Assembly: GCA_947166355.1 (NCBI GenBank)
Contig: CAMVDX010000004.1
Coordinates: forward strand, 119,974-183,973
Reading direction: 5' to 3'
Length of the DNA: 64,000 nucleotides
Source of the DNA: an uncultured Treponema sp.
Lineage (GTDB): Bacteria > Spirochaetota > Spirochaetia > Treponematales > Treponemataceae
Positions 1 through 9,242 of the stretch are shown here, piece by piece (position 1 is the stretch's first letter; each line of letters opens with the position of its first letter). The notes beneath the pieces are model-generated. The model did no database searches. It was not told where the DNA came from and saw only the letters and a list, made by a program, of their open reading frames with translations. The translations under genes were made by a program, and so were the position numbers.

Positions 1-583
1 ATTCCGTAAAATTTTCGCCGCTGATATAAAAGCTTTCAAGTCCATCTTCAGTTTTTAAGAACATCGCCGCTGCAGGCAGTTCGCCGAGTTCTGCAAGCAA
101 ACTCAGAAAATCAACAGCAATATCTTTCAGCGAATCAATTCGGTCAATCATCGAATAAATCTTTTCGAGAATTCCAGTTTTAATAATGTCATTTTTTTCA
201 GGTCGTGAAAGAGTTCCTTCTTTTTTATTTATAAGCTTTTCCAGATCATCAAGAATTGTATTCTGATTAAAGTTAAAGAATAAGTCAGCACCGCAGTTCA
301 CCTTAAATTCATCATAAAACAAAAAATCACTGGTAGCAAAAATTCCAACCGAAATAGTTTTAAAGCGAGCAATACTTTTTATAAAACGAACAAGTTCAAT
401 ACAAGAAGGATTCATATTACGTGCATTTATTAAAACCGCATCAGGAAGCAGGTTATACAATGCAACAAGAAACTTAATACCGTTTCTTTCAAACGAAAGC
501 TCAAAATCAGATTCCCTGGTGAGTTCCCTGAAAATAGACTGGATTGTTACCGAAGGTTCAAGAACTATAATGCGTTTACTCAT
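1..583 (-). CDS. Pseudo-receiver protein, N-terminal part (paralogue of the class III cyclase at 13377)
   Basis: This gene runs off the left edge; the first 194 residues are visible. The start ATG (581-583) overlaps the stop of the CheA-like gene by 8 bp, so it is the last visible gene of operon 1. Residues 1-105 have a receiver fold, but the acidic pair is replaced (IIVLEPSVT) and the phospho-acceptor Asp is Asn (AVLINARN). Residues 140-194 (LEKIYSMIDRIDSLKD, then LPAAAMFL) match the linker of the cyclase at 13377-15215, which occupies the same operon position. A C-terminal adenylate/guanylate cyclase domain is therefore expected outside the window but is not seen. The N-terminus is well supported; the catalytic part is inference. 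Confidence 0.75.
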   Translation of the reverse strand, partial: MSKRIIVLEPSVTIQSIFRELTRESDFELSFERNGIKFLVALYNLLPDAVLINARNMNPSCIELVRFIKSIARFKTISVGIFATSDFLFYDEFKVNCGADLFFNFNQNTILDDLEKLINKKEGTLSRPEKNDIIKTGILEKIYSMIDRIDSLKDIAVDFLSLLAELGELPAAAMFLKTEDGLESFYISGENFTE

Positions 584-2282
584 TTAAAAGCTCCTTGATT
601 TTCTGAATAAGATTATCTCGTTTAAAATCTGCCTTTGAAATAAAAATATCAGCTTTAGAAAGTGGAGAATTTGACAATGCGATTACAGGAACTTTTTCAT
701 AATTCTCTAAGCGTCTCACATTGTCTAAAAATAGTTCTCCATTCATTCTAGGCATTTTATCATCACAAATAATCAGGTCAAACTGATTACTTCTGATTTT
801 TTCCATTGCATCAATTCCATCGAATGCTTCTTCAACATAAAATCCGTTACCCTCAAGTATTGTATGTTCAATAAGGCGGGTAGTTTCAGAATCATCAACG
901 ACTAAAGCATGATTAATATGCTTGCGGGTTGAAGCTTCAAATTTTTTAACATCATACCCACGCAGAGCACGGAACTTTTTTATAATCATAGGAAGATAAA
1001 GAATCGGAATCATATCATACTTTTCATCAAAAGCAATACCTTTTAAAATCGGAAAGTTCTTAAAGCAATGAGGCATAGGCATTTTGATTACTGAAACAAA
1101 TTTCTGCATTTCATCTACAATAATTCCAACCTTCTGAGACTGAAAGTTTACAAGAAGAATAGTATCCATTACAGGAATTTCTGAAACGGGAGTTCCGGGT
1201 AAAAGCGAAGAAAGAGAATAAACAGGAATCTCTTCGCGGTTCTTTTCGTTTCCCATTTCATTTTCCTGAATGTAAACAACAAATTTCTGATTTTGTTTTT
1301 CAATATAATTTGCAGGACTTTCTGAAATTACATCAATTACAAACTCTGAAGGAATAAGATATTTACGGTTATTAGCAAAAACAAAAAATCCATGAAAATC
1401 CTGATGTTTTGCAAGAAACGAATCTTCATGAACAAAAGAGAGAATCTGTTCATGAGAGAGAAGAAGATTTGTCTGGAGATTCTGTGCATCTGCAGAAAGC
1501 TGCTTGTAGGTATCACGAATTAATTTTTTATTGTCTTCAAAAATTGCAGTTTTTAAGGTTTCTATCTGATTAATGATAATATAGGAACGTGCAATCATTT
1601 CCTGATGCTGATTAACGAGGTCAGATATTTTTGAAGAATCAAGTGTTATTTTTTCGGGTACTTTTTCTTTGAGAGACTCTGACTCACGCTTTTCGTCTTC
1701 CAGTTTTTCTTTTTCAGTTTTCTGTGACAGAAGAAGTGTTTTCTTAGGATTTTCAGAAAACAGGTTCTGAGCGTTGAAGATTTCGCCGGCTACAGCCTTA
1801 TCAAGATATAAAAGGTAAGGGCGGATATTAACTTCAAAAAGTTCACTCATTCGCCCCTGTTCAATCATGTCACACATTTCAGAAAGCTTGTCGGCCGTTT
1901 CATTAATTAAAACAAAGAGGTTATCTGAAAAAACGGTTTTGCCATCTATAATTGCCTTGTATAAATCTTCTGTGGCTTTATAAAGTCTGTATACCGGAGT
2001 AAAACCTAACAACAAAGAACTGTCACGGGTAATACTTAGAACGCGGAGAATTTCCTGAGTTATTTCGGGAGAGGTTTTAAGAGTTCTGGTAAGCCATCTT
2101 GTTTCGGCAAGATAATTCTTAATTACGTTTCCATTTTCAGAAGTTGTGGGAAGTTCATTAATTATGGCAATGATTTCCTGTTCCTGAATTTTTCCCTGAA
2201 TCTGACGGTTTTGAGCCTGAGAGAATGCTTTACTTCTTATATCTGATTTTGAAACCTTTGATATTATCCCCAACTTACTCAT
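576..2282 (-). CDS. CheA-like protein lacking the kinase domain (pseudo-HPt, CheW-like domain, receiver)
   Basis: 568 residues, against about 700 for the paralogous CheA at 15215. Residues about 60-165 align with that CheA's HPt domain, but the phosphorylated His is Ser: LRVLSITRDSSLLLGF here, LRNLHTIKGNSRMLGF there. A charged linker and a helical hairpin like the CheA dimerisation domain follow. There is no N, G1 or G2 ATP-binding box; the sequence passes directly into a CheW-like domain (about 295-430). A C-terminal receiver keeps the acid pair (VVDDSETT), the acceptor Asp (LIICDDKMP) and the Lys (ISKADF). It cannot autophosphorylate by the normal route, and resembles a CheV-like scaffold/receiver derived from CheA. 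It overlaps cheR by 4 bp. Its kinase may come from operon 2 (inference). Confidence 0.85.
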   Translation of the reverse strand: MSKLGIISKVSKSDIRSKAFSQAQNRQIQGKIQEQEIIAIINELPTTSENGNVIKNYLAETRWLTRTLKTSPEITQEILRVLSITRDSSLLLGFTPVYRLYKATEDLYKAIIDGKTVFSDNLFVLINETADKLSEMCDMIEQGRMSELFEVNIRPYLLYLDKAVAGEIFNAQNLFSENPKKTLLLSQKTEKEKLEDEKRESESLKEKVPEKITLDSSKISDLVNQHQEMIARSYIIINQIETLKTAIFEDNKKLIRDTYKQLSADAQNLQTNLLLSHEQILSFVHEDSFLAKHQDFHGFFVFANNRKYLIPSEFVIDVISESPANYIEKQNQKFVVYIQENEMGNEKNREEIPVYSLSSLLPGTPVSEIPVMDTILLVNFQSQKVGIIVDEMQKFVSVIKMPMPHCFKNFPILKGIAFDEKYDMIPILYLPMIIKKFRALRGYDVKKFEASTRKHINHALVVDDSETTRLIEHTILEGNGFYVEEAFDGIDAMEKIRSNQFDLIICDDKMPRMNGELFLDNVRRLENYEKVPVIALSNSPLSKADIFISKADFKRDNLIQKIKELLNE

Positions 2283-3091
2283 CCTTTTTTATGAAAATAA
2301 AACACATTGCCGTCTGAAATTTTTTCCAGACCTTTTGGCAGAATTGAAGCATCAATTGTTGCAATCTCATTCATTGAAAGAAAAAGATAACCGCCAGGTG
2401 CAAGTGATTCATCTACAATTTTCTGAAGGATAATTTTACGCATTTCTACAGTAAAATATACAAATACATTTCTTATAAAAACCAGATGAATATTACGCGG
2501 AAAAATTGAATCATTTTTTGAAAGGTTCAACTGACGTCTGTCAATTTTTGAAGTAATTTCATGAGGCAGAGTAACTTCTTTATCATTATTCATATAAGGG
2601 GTAAGCAGAAAATGAAATTTTGAACCGTCAACTGCTTTTACAGAATTTGATTTATATTTGCCTGCCTCACATTTTGAAAGAACAGTTGTATTTATATCTG
2701 TTGCAGTACATTCAGTTTTTATTCCAAGAGAGGCAGCAAGAAGATAAAGGGAATATATTTCTTCTCCACTAGAAGCGGCTGCACTCCATATTCTAAGCGG
2801 ATTTAATGCAAGTTTAGAATGAAGATCCGGCAGAATCTTAGATTTTAAAAGTAGAAACTGTGCTTCTTCCCGAAAAAAATAAGTTTCATTAACGGTTGCA
2901 TTATTTAAAAGATTATCCATTTCCTCTTTATTCAGACAGACATAATTATAATAATCAAGACCGTTCAGTTTTATTTCTTTTTCACGCTTTTCTATATAAT
3001 TCTTTATTCCGCTTTTATGACTTTCACGAGGAATTATTCCGGTTCTTTTTGAGATGAGTGAAATAATGTCGGCTAATTCTTTATCTGTCAT
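2279..3091 (-). CDS. cheR: Chemoreceptor glutamate methyltransferase CheR (operon 1)
   Basis: 270 residues, the usual CheR length. CheR transfers a methyl group from S-adenosylmethionine to receptor glutamates in the cytoplasm. The all-helical N-terminal domain (about 1-75) ends in the conserved NATVNETYFFRE. The Rossmann domain has the SAM-binding motif RIWSAAASSGEEIYS, then TATDIN and the late motif VFIRNVFVYF. It lies between cheB and the kinase-less CheA, overlapping the latter by 4 bp, so translation is probably coupled. The paralogue at 17298 is in the same order. No TPR extension or pentapeptide-binding insertion is obvious. Confidence 0.93.
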   Translation of the reverse strand: MTDKELADIISLISKRTGIIPRESHKSGIKNYIEKREKEIKLNGLDYYNYVCLNKEEMDNLLNNATVNETYFFREEAQFLLLKSKILPDLHSKLALNPLRIWSAAASSGEEIYSLYLLAASLGIKTECTATDINTTVLSKCEAGKYKSNSVKAVDGSKFHFLLTPYMNNDKEVTLPHEITSKIDRRQLNLSKNDSIFPRNIHLVFIRNVFVYFTVEMRKIILQKIVDESLAPGGYLFLSMNEIATIDASILPKGLEKISDGNVFYFHKKG

Positions 3092-3106
3092 AACAAAATC
3101 CTCATC

Positions 3107-4147
3107 TTATCGGGTTAAATTAATAACCGCTCTGGCAATATAGTCACGGGGAAGAACACGTGATGCAGCCTTGAGTTCAATTGCGGCCTGAGGCATTCCA
3201 AAAACAGTACAGGTTGTTTCATCTTCACAGATTGTATAACCGCCTGCATCAATAATTTCCTTACAGCCTTCGGCACCATCCTGACCCATACCGGTAAGAA
3301 GCAGGGCAAGACATGATTTTTTATATAGCTTTGCAGCAGAGCGAAAAAGCTTGTTTACTGCCGGACGCAAAAAACGCTCCGGAGGTTCATCAGAAAGTTT
3401 GAGGACGGGAAGGTCATTTTTTACATAATCAATTATCAGATGCTTTTCTGCAGGTGCCATATAGGCACGGCCAGGTTTTGCGATTTCTCCATCACGGGCA
3501 AGACTCATAGGAACATTTGGACAAACCTGATTAAACCATCTTACCATTTTTTCATCTGCTCCGACATCAATATGCTGAGTATATAAAACAGGAAGAGGGA
3601 AGTTATTTCCAAGCCCCGACAGTACAGCCTGAACCGCCGTAGGTCCGCCGGTTGAAGCTCCAATACATAAAATTTTAAATGAATTATCAAGTGAAAAAGT
3701 ACATTCCTTTTCTAAGGCATCATAATCAATATTCTTTTTAGAATTTTTCCGTTCAGAACTGTTTTTGTTTTTTTCAATTGTTGAATGAATTCTAATTGTA
3801 AAATCCTTTAATACGACTTCATCAAAAGAAGAAAGAGAAGGTTTTTTTTCAAATGCCGCACCTGCTGCAAGGACCTCGGATTTTATACTTAAATCATCGG
3901 AATAAATTACTACAGGAACTCCGAGTTCTCCCACAAGAATTTTACATGCTTCAAGCCCGTTCATCTCAGGCATATCGTAATCACTTATTACGGCATCAAT
4001 TTTATGAGCACGGCAAAAGTCAACAGCCTTGCGCCCGTTAGAAACCATACCGGCGATTTCGAAACCATTTTTGGTAAAGGCTCTTTCGAAGAGACCTCTT
4101 GTAATTGCAGAATCATCTACTATCAGCACTTTCAACAGGTCGCTCAT
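3107..4147 (-). CDS. cheB: Chemoreceptor methylesterase/deamidase CheB (operon 1), intact receiver
   Basis: 346 residues from the ATG at 4147, chosen because GGAGGAAG lies just upstream and the ATGA overlaps the cheW stop; an upstream in-frame GTG/TTG-type extension is unlikely. The N-terminal receiver is complete: VDD acid pair, acceptor Asp56 in VISDYDMPEMNG, Ser in VVIYSDD and Lys-Pro in FEKKPS. The C-terminal esterase has the Ser of GASTGGPTA, the His of YTQHI and the Asp of TGMGQDGAEG. It should remove methyl groups from receptors when phosphorylated. Its own operon lacks a kinase, so the phosphate must come from elsewhere (inference). Compare the CheB of operon 2, whose acceptor Asp is lost. 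Confidence 0.93.
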   Translation of the reverse strand: MSDLLKVLIVDDSAITRGLFERAFTKNGFEIAGMVSNGRKAVDFCRAHKIDAVISDYDMPEMNGLEACKILVGELGVPVVIYSDDLSIKSEVLAAGAAFEKKPSLSSFDEVVLKDFTIRIHSTIEKNKNSSERKNSKKNIDYDALEKECTFSLDNSFKILCIGASTGGPTAVQAVLSGLGNNFPLPVLYTQHIDVGADEKMVRWFNQVCPNVPMSLARDGEIAKPGRAYMAPAEKHLIIDYVKNDLPVLKLSDEPPERFLRPAVNKLFRSAAKLYKKSCLALLLTGMGQDGAEGCKEIIDAGGYTICEDETTCTVFGMPQAAIELKAASRVLPRDYIARAVINLTR

Positions 4148-4560
4148 ATTTCTTCCTCCATTAAATCCTGACAAAGTGCAGCTTCAATTGAATCTACATC
4201 AAAATATGGAATTATGCGTGTCTTATATTTTATACCATCTGATAAAATATCTTCTTCCTCCGGTTCAAAAAAAAGCTCAATACCAGAAATATGGAGTGCA
4301 AACTGATCATCTTTCCGCCGGAAAACAAGAATTGCAGGTTCCGAGATCTCACAATTTTCTTCATGATTTAATTTTAGGAAATTTACAACAGTGTAGGGAA
4401 CGCCTCGGCAGTTTACCATGCCTTCAATGTAGTCGGGCACAAAAGGCAGCGGATGTATTTTTGCCGAATGCATAATTTCCTGAACATTCGTATTTTTAAT
4501 TGCAAAGAGGCTTTTATGAATTGTAAAAATCAAATAACTTTCATTCGTCTCTGCTTGCAT
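4144..4560 (-). CDS. cheW: CheW coupling protein (operon 1)
   Basis: 138 residues, a single CheW-like beta-barrel domain linking receptors to the kinase. The diagnostic core is PFVPDYIEGMVNCRGVPYTVVNF, here split as PFVPDYIEGMVN plus CRGVPYTVV, equivalent to the P-x-YI-x-G-x-xN-x-RG motif. The start overlaps the end of the MCP gene by 20 bp and the stop overlaps cheB by 4 bp, so all three are one transcription unit. The C-terminal barrel strand is shortish and acidic (FFEPEEEDILSD). Confidence 0.88.
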   Translation of the reverse strand: MQAETNESYLIFTIHKSLFAIKNTNVQEIMHSAKIHPLPFVPDYIEGMVNCRGVPYTVVNFLKLNHEENCEISEPAILVFRRKDDQFALHISGIELFFEPEEEDILSDGIKYKTRIIPYFDVDSIEAALCQDLMEEEI

Positions 4561-6364
4561 TGTTCAGTTCCTCAGAAATTTTGCGAACATTTTCGGATGC
4601 AAGTGAAATGTTATCTGTTGCAACTGTGAAATTTTCAACTCCGGCCGAAATCTCTTTTAGTGCAATCAGAATCTGTTCACTTGCACTTGCCTGCTGGCGT
4701 ATAATTTCTGCAATATTATCTGCACTTGTTGCAGTAATTTCAGCAGAACTCTTAATGCTGGCAAATTTTGCTTCAAGACCTCTTGCACTTTCATAACCTG
4801 CGTTAATCTTTTCAGTTCCACTTTCAGAGGCTAAAATAAGTGAGTCAGAAGAATGCTGTATTTCGTTGATTTTTTCCTTAATTTCTCTTGTACCATCAAT
4901 AATACCGTCTGAAAGACGTCTGATTTCATTCGCAACAATGCGGAAGGATTTTCCAGCTTCTCCTGCAGTACTTGCTTCAAGCTCAGCATTAAAAGCAATA
5001 ATCTTTGCCTGATCAGCAACATTATTGATAAGACTTACAATATCCCAGATGCTTTCAATTTTTTCTGAAAGATTTTTGATTCCTTCGATAGTCTGCTGAT
5101 TTGCGTCAAAAATTTCATGAAGCTGAGTAACATTCTTTTCTATCTGAGCAACACCTTCAGTAACATCAGATGAGGTCTGATTCGCTACACTTGAAACATC
5201 CTTGATTTTTGTAGAAATATTTTCTGAAAGGACATTTGAATCTTCCATTGTGGCAACAATTTCTTTTACGGCCGCAGAAGAATCCTGACTGGTAGCGGCA
5301 GTTTCCTTTGTGGCAACAACAAGATTTTGAGCTTCTTCAAAAAGCCTTTCACCAATCTTTCGTTCTTTAATCTGGATGTTACGCTCCATTTCCTGAGATT
5401 TTTTTAAGCGAGTTACAAAATCCTGAAACTTTGCCGTAATAATTACAAAGGTTGAAATGATTATTACACTGATAATCATAATAATAAGAACAATATCAAC
5501 ACCTGTAGATCTGCCGGAATTATCAGGAGCAATTGCAATTAAATACCATTCATAACTAGGAAGATATCGTATAACGCCCCGCTCATAAGGACTGGCTTCA
5601 AATTGAATAAGATTTCCTTCAATTCCAGCTTCTTTTGCTTTTTTCATGAGGCTTTCAAAATTAATTTCATTTTCAAAAATTGAATCAATATGAACTTTAT
5701 CTACAACAATCTGCTTATCAAGTGCACCGGTAATTTCTTTTGTTTCATTAAAAAAGTACATTCCAATAGTTTCATCAAGGCTTTCATAACACTTATCTAT
5801 AAAACTATCCAGTTCTATTCCAGTTCCACAAAGGCCGATAGGTTTCATTTTTGAATCACGCACAACTGCATTCAGCCAGAGACAGGTCATATCAAGATCT
5901 GCATTATAATTTATATTGAAGTTATAAACATCAGTTTCATAGAGAGTCATTTTATACCAGTAATCAGCAGGATTATCCGGATTAATAGTATATGAATATT
6001 CCATTCCATTATAAAACTCTTTATCAGTATCATTAGCCCAGAATATAATATGAGAAGAAAATGCATTCATAAAGCTTTCGAATTCTTCCCAGGAATGTTT
6101 TCTTAATCTTTCATCTTCAGTATCTTCAAAGAATTCTATTACAGAAGGAGAGGTTGCAAGTTTTTTTGTAAGTGCAATTTCAGGCTGAAGATAATCTTCC
6201 ATTAAAATTCCTTTTTGAGAAATTTCTTCCCTCAGTCTTTGAGCAACTCTCTGTTCTGCCTGCTGTTTTGAAACCAGACCATAAGCGATTACGGCAATTA
6301 CAATAACAAGATTAATTACCACAAAACAGATGATATTTGATTTTTTGAAAAATTTTCTTTTCAT
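4541..6364 (-). CDS. Methyl-accepting chemotaxis protein, Cache-type sensor (operon 1)
   Basis: 607 residues. A transmembrane helix at about 9-29 and another at about 288-310 bracket a periplasmic domain of Cache-like length, followed by a short coil with no recognisable HAMP. The signalling domain has a variant hairpin tip, ADQAKIIAFNAELEAS, where most receptors have QTNLLALNAAIEA-type sequence; the same variant occurs in both operon 2 receptors. It heads operon 1. No Shine-Dalgarno precedes the ATG; instead a GATAAT -10 box ends 6 nt before it (6371-6376), so the mRNA may be leaderless. The ligand is unknown. Confidence 0.9.
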   Translation of the reverse strand: MKRKFFKKSNIICFVVINLVIVIAVIAYGLVSKQQAEQRVAQRLREEISQKGILMEDYLQPEIALTKKLATSPSVIEFFEDTEDERLRKHSWEEFESFMNAFSSHIIFWANDTDKEFYNGMEYSYTINPDNPADYWYKMTLYETDVYNFNINYNADLDMTCLWLNAVVRDSKMKPIGLCGTGIELDSFIDKCYESLDETIGMYFFNETKEITGALDKQIVVDKVHIDSIFENEINFESLMKKAKEAGIEGNLIQFEASPYERGVIRYLPSYEWYLIAIAPDNSGRSTGVDIVLIIMIISVIIISTFVIITAKFQDFVTRLKKSQEMERNIQIKERKIGERLFEEAQNLVVATKETAATSQDSSAAVKEIVATMEDSNVLSENISTKIKDVSSVANQTSSDVTEGVAQIEKNVTQLHEIFDANQQTIEGIKNLSEKIESIWDIVSLINNVADQAKIIAFNAELEASTAGEAGKSFRIVANEIRRLSDGIIDGTREIKEKINEIQHSSDSLILASESGTEKINAGYESARGLEAKFASIKSSAEITATSADNIAEIIRQQASASEQILIALKEISAGVENFTVATDNISLASENVRKISEELNNASRDE

Positions 6365-6370
6365 AAATTA

Positions 6371-6398
6371 ATTATCTCATAAGTCAAGCAAAAAGCAA
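6371..6398 (-). promoter_or_regulatory. Predicted sigma70-type promoter of chemosensory operon 1
   Basis: On the minus strand: TTGCTT (6393-6398), 16-bp spacer, GATAAT (6371-6376), then 6 nt to the ATG at 6364. It would start transcription at or next to the ATG. Confidence 0.45.
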
Positions 6399-6479
6399 GA
6401 AATTATAAATTTTTAGAGGAAATCTGCATTTATAAAGTTTAATTATACTGTAATTTTTTATTATTTATTAACATTTATA

Positions 6480-6508
6480 TTGAATATATAAAAATTTTTC
6501 TATATATT
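6480..6508 (+). promoter_or_regulatory. Predicted promoter of the acyl-CoA synthetase gene
   Basis: TTGAAT (6480-6485), 17-bp spacer, TATATT (6503-6508). It is divergent from the operon 1 promoter in a very AT-rich gap. A GGGAG Shine-Dalgarno (6519-6523) follows before the ATG at 6533. Confidence 0.5.
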
Positions 6509-6532
6509 AATATTTATTTGGGAGTATCACGC

Positions 6533-8179
6533 ATGATTGAATTAACCTTATCACAGTTATTAAGACAAAAAACACAGAATAATCCTGAACACGAATTTAT
6601 GGTATATGCAGACCGTGACCTTCGTTTTACCTATGCACAGTTTGATAAACGTGTTGATGATCTTGCCTGCGGTCTATATGCAATCGGAGTACGCAAGGGT
6701 GATAATGTTGGTATCTGGGCAACAAATGTTCCTGACTGGCTTACCTATATGTTTGCCTGTGCCCGTCTTGGTGCAGTAGGGGTAACTGTAAATACTTCTT
6801 ATAAATTACATGAACTTGAATATCTTGTTAAGCAGTCTGATTTGACAACTCTCTGTCTTACAGATGGTGTAAAAGATTCTAACTATGTTCAGATGATAAA
6901 AGAACTTGTTCCAGAGCTTGATGAATATGAACGCGGCTGTCTTAAATCAAAAAGATTTCCATGCCTTAAAAATGTAGTTTTCATGGGCCCTGAAAAATTC
7001 CGCGGTCTTTATTCTACACCGGAGCTGCTTTTGCTTGGTCAGCACGTTGATATTGAAATCATTCATAAAATAGAAGCAGAAGTTACTCCTGATGATGTTG
7101 TAAACATGCAGTATACTTCGGGAACGACAGGCTTTCCAAAGGGCGTTATGCTTACAAGCCGCAATATTATTAATGACGGTTTTATCATTGGGGAGCGCAT
7201 GCGCTATACAGAAAATGATAAGCTCTGCCTCCTGGTACCTCTTTTCCACTGTTTTGGGATTGTACTTGGTGTAATGGCAGTTTTAACTCATGGTGGTACT
7301 CACGTACTTCTCGAAAGCTTTGATCCTCTTGTAGCCCTTGCTTCAATTCAGAAAGAGAAGTGTACTTCTCTTTACGGTGTTCCGACAATGTTCATTGCAG
7401 AGCTTAATCATCCTATGTTCAGCATGTTCGATTTGTCTTCGCTCCGTACAGGAATTATGGCGGGTTCCGGCGTTCCTGTTGAACTGATGAAGACTGTAAT
7501 TGAAAAAATGCATATGCCGGAAATTACTTCTGTTTACGGCCTTACAGAATCAAGTCCGGGAATGACACAGAGCCACTGGAATGATTCTGTTGAAGTAAAA
7601 GCTACTACAGTAGGCGATGCTTTTGAAGGAATTGATGTAAAGGTTTTGAATCCGGAAACAGGCGAGGAGTGTCCGGTTGGAGTTCAGGGTGAAATGTGCT
7701 GTAAGGGCTGGAACGTAATGAAGGGCTATTACAAAATGCCGGAAGCTACAGCAGAAACAATTGATAAAAACGGCTACCTGCATTCTGGAGACCTCGGTGT
7801 AAAAGACGAAAATGGAAATTACCGCATTACCGGCCGAATTAAAGATATGATTATCCGCGGCGGTGAAAATATTTATCCGCGCGAAATCGAAGAGTTCCTT
7901 ATTCAGATGCCGGAGATTAAAGACATTCAGGTTGCGGCAGTAAAGAGCGAACGCTACGGCGAAATCACCGGTGCCTTTATAATCCTGCATGAAGGAAAAA
8001 CTCTTACAGAACAGGACGTAATTGAGTTCTGCCGTGATAAGCTTTCTAAGTTTAAATGGCCTCAGCTTATTATGTTTATGGATGAATTCCCAATGACTGG
8101 TTCGGGAAAAATCCAGAAATTTAAGCTTACAGAAATTGGTACAAAATACAGACGCGAAGTGTTGAAAGTCGAAGATTAA
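6533..8179 (+). CDS. AMP-binding long-chain acyl-CoA synthetase (FadD-like)
   Basis: 548 residues. The ATG at 6533 is chosen over an in-frame TTG at 6518 because GGGAG sits between them at proper spacing. It belongs to the ANL superfamily, which activates carboxylic acids as acyl-adenylates and transfers them to CoA. Motifs: P-loop [15 protein letters not shown], the YGLTESSPG adenine-site motif, GYLHSGDLG, the hinge [21 protein letters not shown], and the C-terminal catalytic Lys in GSGKIQKF. No transmembrane segment. The best match by feel is medium/long-chain fatty acyl-CoA synthetase; the exact substrate is not readable. A HAD phosphatase follows after 20 bp. Confidence 0.9.
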   Translation: MIELTLSQLLRQKTQNNPEHEFMVYADRDLRFTYAQFDKRVDDLACGLYAIGVRKGDNVGIWATNVPDWLTYMFACARLGAVGVTVNTSYKLHELEYLVKQSDLTTLCLTDGVKDSNYVQMIKELVPELDEYERGCLKSKRFPCLKNVVFMGPEKFRGLYSTPELLLLGQHVDIEIIHKIEAEVTPDDVVNMQYTSGTTGFPKGVMLTSRNIINDGFIIGERMRYTENDKLCLLVPLFHCFGIVLGVMAVLTHGGTHVLLESFDPLVALASIQKEKCTSLYGVPTMFIAELNHPMFSMFDLSSLRTGIMAGSGVPVELMKTVIEKMHMPEITSVYGLTESSPGMTQSHWNDSVEVKATTVGDAFEGIDVKVLNPETGEECPVGVQGEMCCKGWNVMKGYYKMPEATAETIDKNGYLHSGDLGVKDENGNYRITGRIKDMIIRGGENIYPREIEEFLIQMPEIKDIQVAAVKSERYGEITGAFIILHEGKTLTEQDVIEFCRDKLSKFKWPQLIMFMDEFPMTGSGKIQKFKLTEIGTKYRREVLKVED

Positions 8180-8199
8180 TGAGTTACTATAAATAATAT

Positions 8200-8814
8200 A
8201 TGAGCTCATTTATTCTTTTTGATTTTGACGGAACAATTGCAGATACTATTTCTGCCGGTCTTGAAATTATTAACTCGCATGCAGAAAAATACGGCTACAA
8301 AAGGCTTGATGGTGATATAAACACTCATTTTTCTGCATTGCAGTTAGTAAAGCTTGCAGAAATTAAATTCTGGAAGCTTCCTTATCTTATTTATCAGCTT
8401 AAAAAGAAGCTTGCTGAAAAATCTGATGAACTGAAAATACTTTCAGAAGCTCCAGAACTAATCAAAAAATTAAATGATGAAGGCTATGAACTCGGGATTC
8501 TTACTTCTAATTCTTTTAAAACCGTAAAAGCCTTTTTAAAAAAATATGAGCTCGACTCCTTTTTTTCTTTTTTAAGAACTGATGTTTCTTTATTCGGTAA
8601 AAAGAAGGCACTAAAAAAAGCAAAAAAAGTAATTAATAAAAAAATCATTTACATTGGCGATGAACTAAGAGATATTGAAGCCTGCAGAAAAAATGATATT
8701 CCTATTGTTTCAATTCCGTGGGGTCTTAATTCTTTTGAATCTCTGGAAGAGCATAATAAGGGTTTAGTCGCAAAAAATGCAAATGAGGCTTATAATCTTA
8801 TAATTAATTTGTAA
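8200..8814 (+). CDS. HAD-superfamily hydrolase, phosphoglycolate-phosphatase-like
   Basis: 204 residues. Motif I is FDFDGTIADT with both catalytic Asp residues. Motif II is the Thr/Ser of LGILTSNS, motif III a Lys in the lysine-rich stretch near residue 150, and motif IV YIGDELRDIEAC. A helical cap lies between motifs I and II (about 20-80). The Gph-like group dephosphorylates small phosphometabolites; the substrate is not determinable. There is no Shine-Dalgarno; TATAAA ends 6 nt before the ATG, matching the leaderless pattern seen elsewhere here, although no good -35 is visible at standard spacing. Confidence 0.85.
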   Translation: MSSFILFDFDGTIADTISAGLEIINSHAEKYGYKRLDGDINTHFSALQLVKLAEIKFWKLPYLIYQLKKKLAEKSDELKILSEAPELIKKLNDEGYELGILTSNSFKTVKAFLKKYELDSFFSFLRTDVSLFGKKKALKKAKKVINKKIIYIGDELRDIEACRKNDIPIVSIPWGLNSFESLEEHNKGLVAKNANEAYNLIINL

Positions 8815-9240
8815 TACAATTATAATCCTTTTTCATTCCATGCGCACCGAAAATCTGCCAGTCTCCCTGGCCAAGGCGCTGCATAATTGCCTTTCGTTCA
8901 AGGGCGCATAAGGCAGGCTCTGTGTCTACCGAAGGCCAGAGGGCTTTTACCTTTGAAGGCTCTGGCGGCTGGTAGCAGGTTAGTGTCTTACAGATATTTA
9001 TGTGTGCATCATAACATTTAATTATACTAAAGTTTTTTATTATTTTTTAATTTTTCTATTGATTTTTGGATTTATTTAAGATAATATGTGAACAACGAGT
9101 GAGCGATAGGAGCACCTGCGAAGCAGCCGACCGCAGAGAACGAAGTGAACGAGGACGGTGAGCGGCAGCGAAGTGCGGATAGCGCGACCCGAGCGAACGA
9201 AGTGAGCGAGGGACACTCCCAAAATCCCAAAAGAGGTGAA
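8815..9240. other. Gene-free gap with two GC-rich structured blocks
   Basis: No gene with a start codon is seen. Around 8850-8990 a GC-rich block contains an imperfect long hairpin (two arms beginning CTACC and ending CCAGAG on the minus strand); it is open on the minus strand for about 70 codons but has no usable start. About 9085-9235 is a second block made of degenerate units such as GAACGAAGTGAACGAGG and CGAACGAAGTGAGCGAGG, a repeat style shared with other gaps in the window. An AT-rich stretch between them may hold the promoter of the XRE-cupin gene. Confidence 0.5.
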
Positions 9241-9242
9241 AT

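Noticed and set aside
4029..4475. Plus-strand 148-codon ORF opposite cheW/cheB
   Set aside because: It is antisense to two well-supported overlapping genes and resembles no protein; it is a shadow of their codon pattern.
6518..6532. TTG, GTG or upstream starts giving short extensions (also at 4174, 17332, 23969, 34230, 36863)
   Set aside because: In each case except 23969 a good Shine-Dalgarno lies downstream of the alternative start, immediately before the chosen ATG; at 23969 the extension only translates repeat DNA.
8815..9060. Minus-strand open frame of about 70 codons as a decayed gene
   Set aside because: No start codon and no recognisable protein; the DNA folds as an imperfect long hairpin, so it was left as a structured gap.
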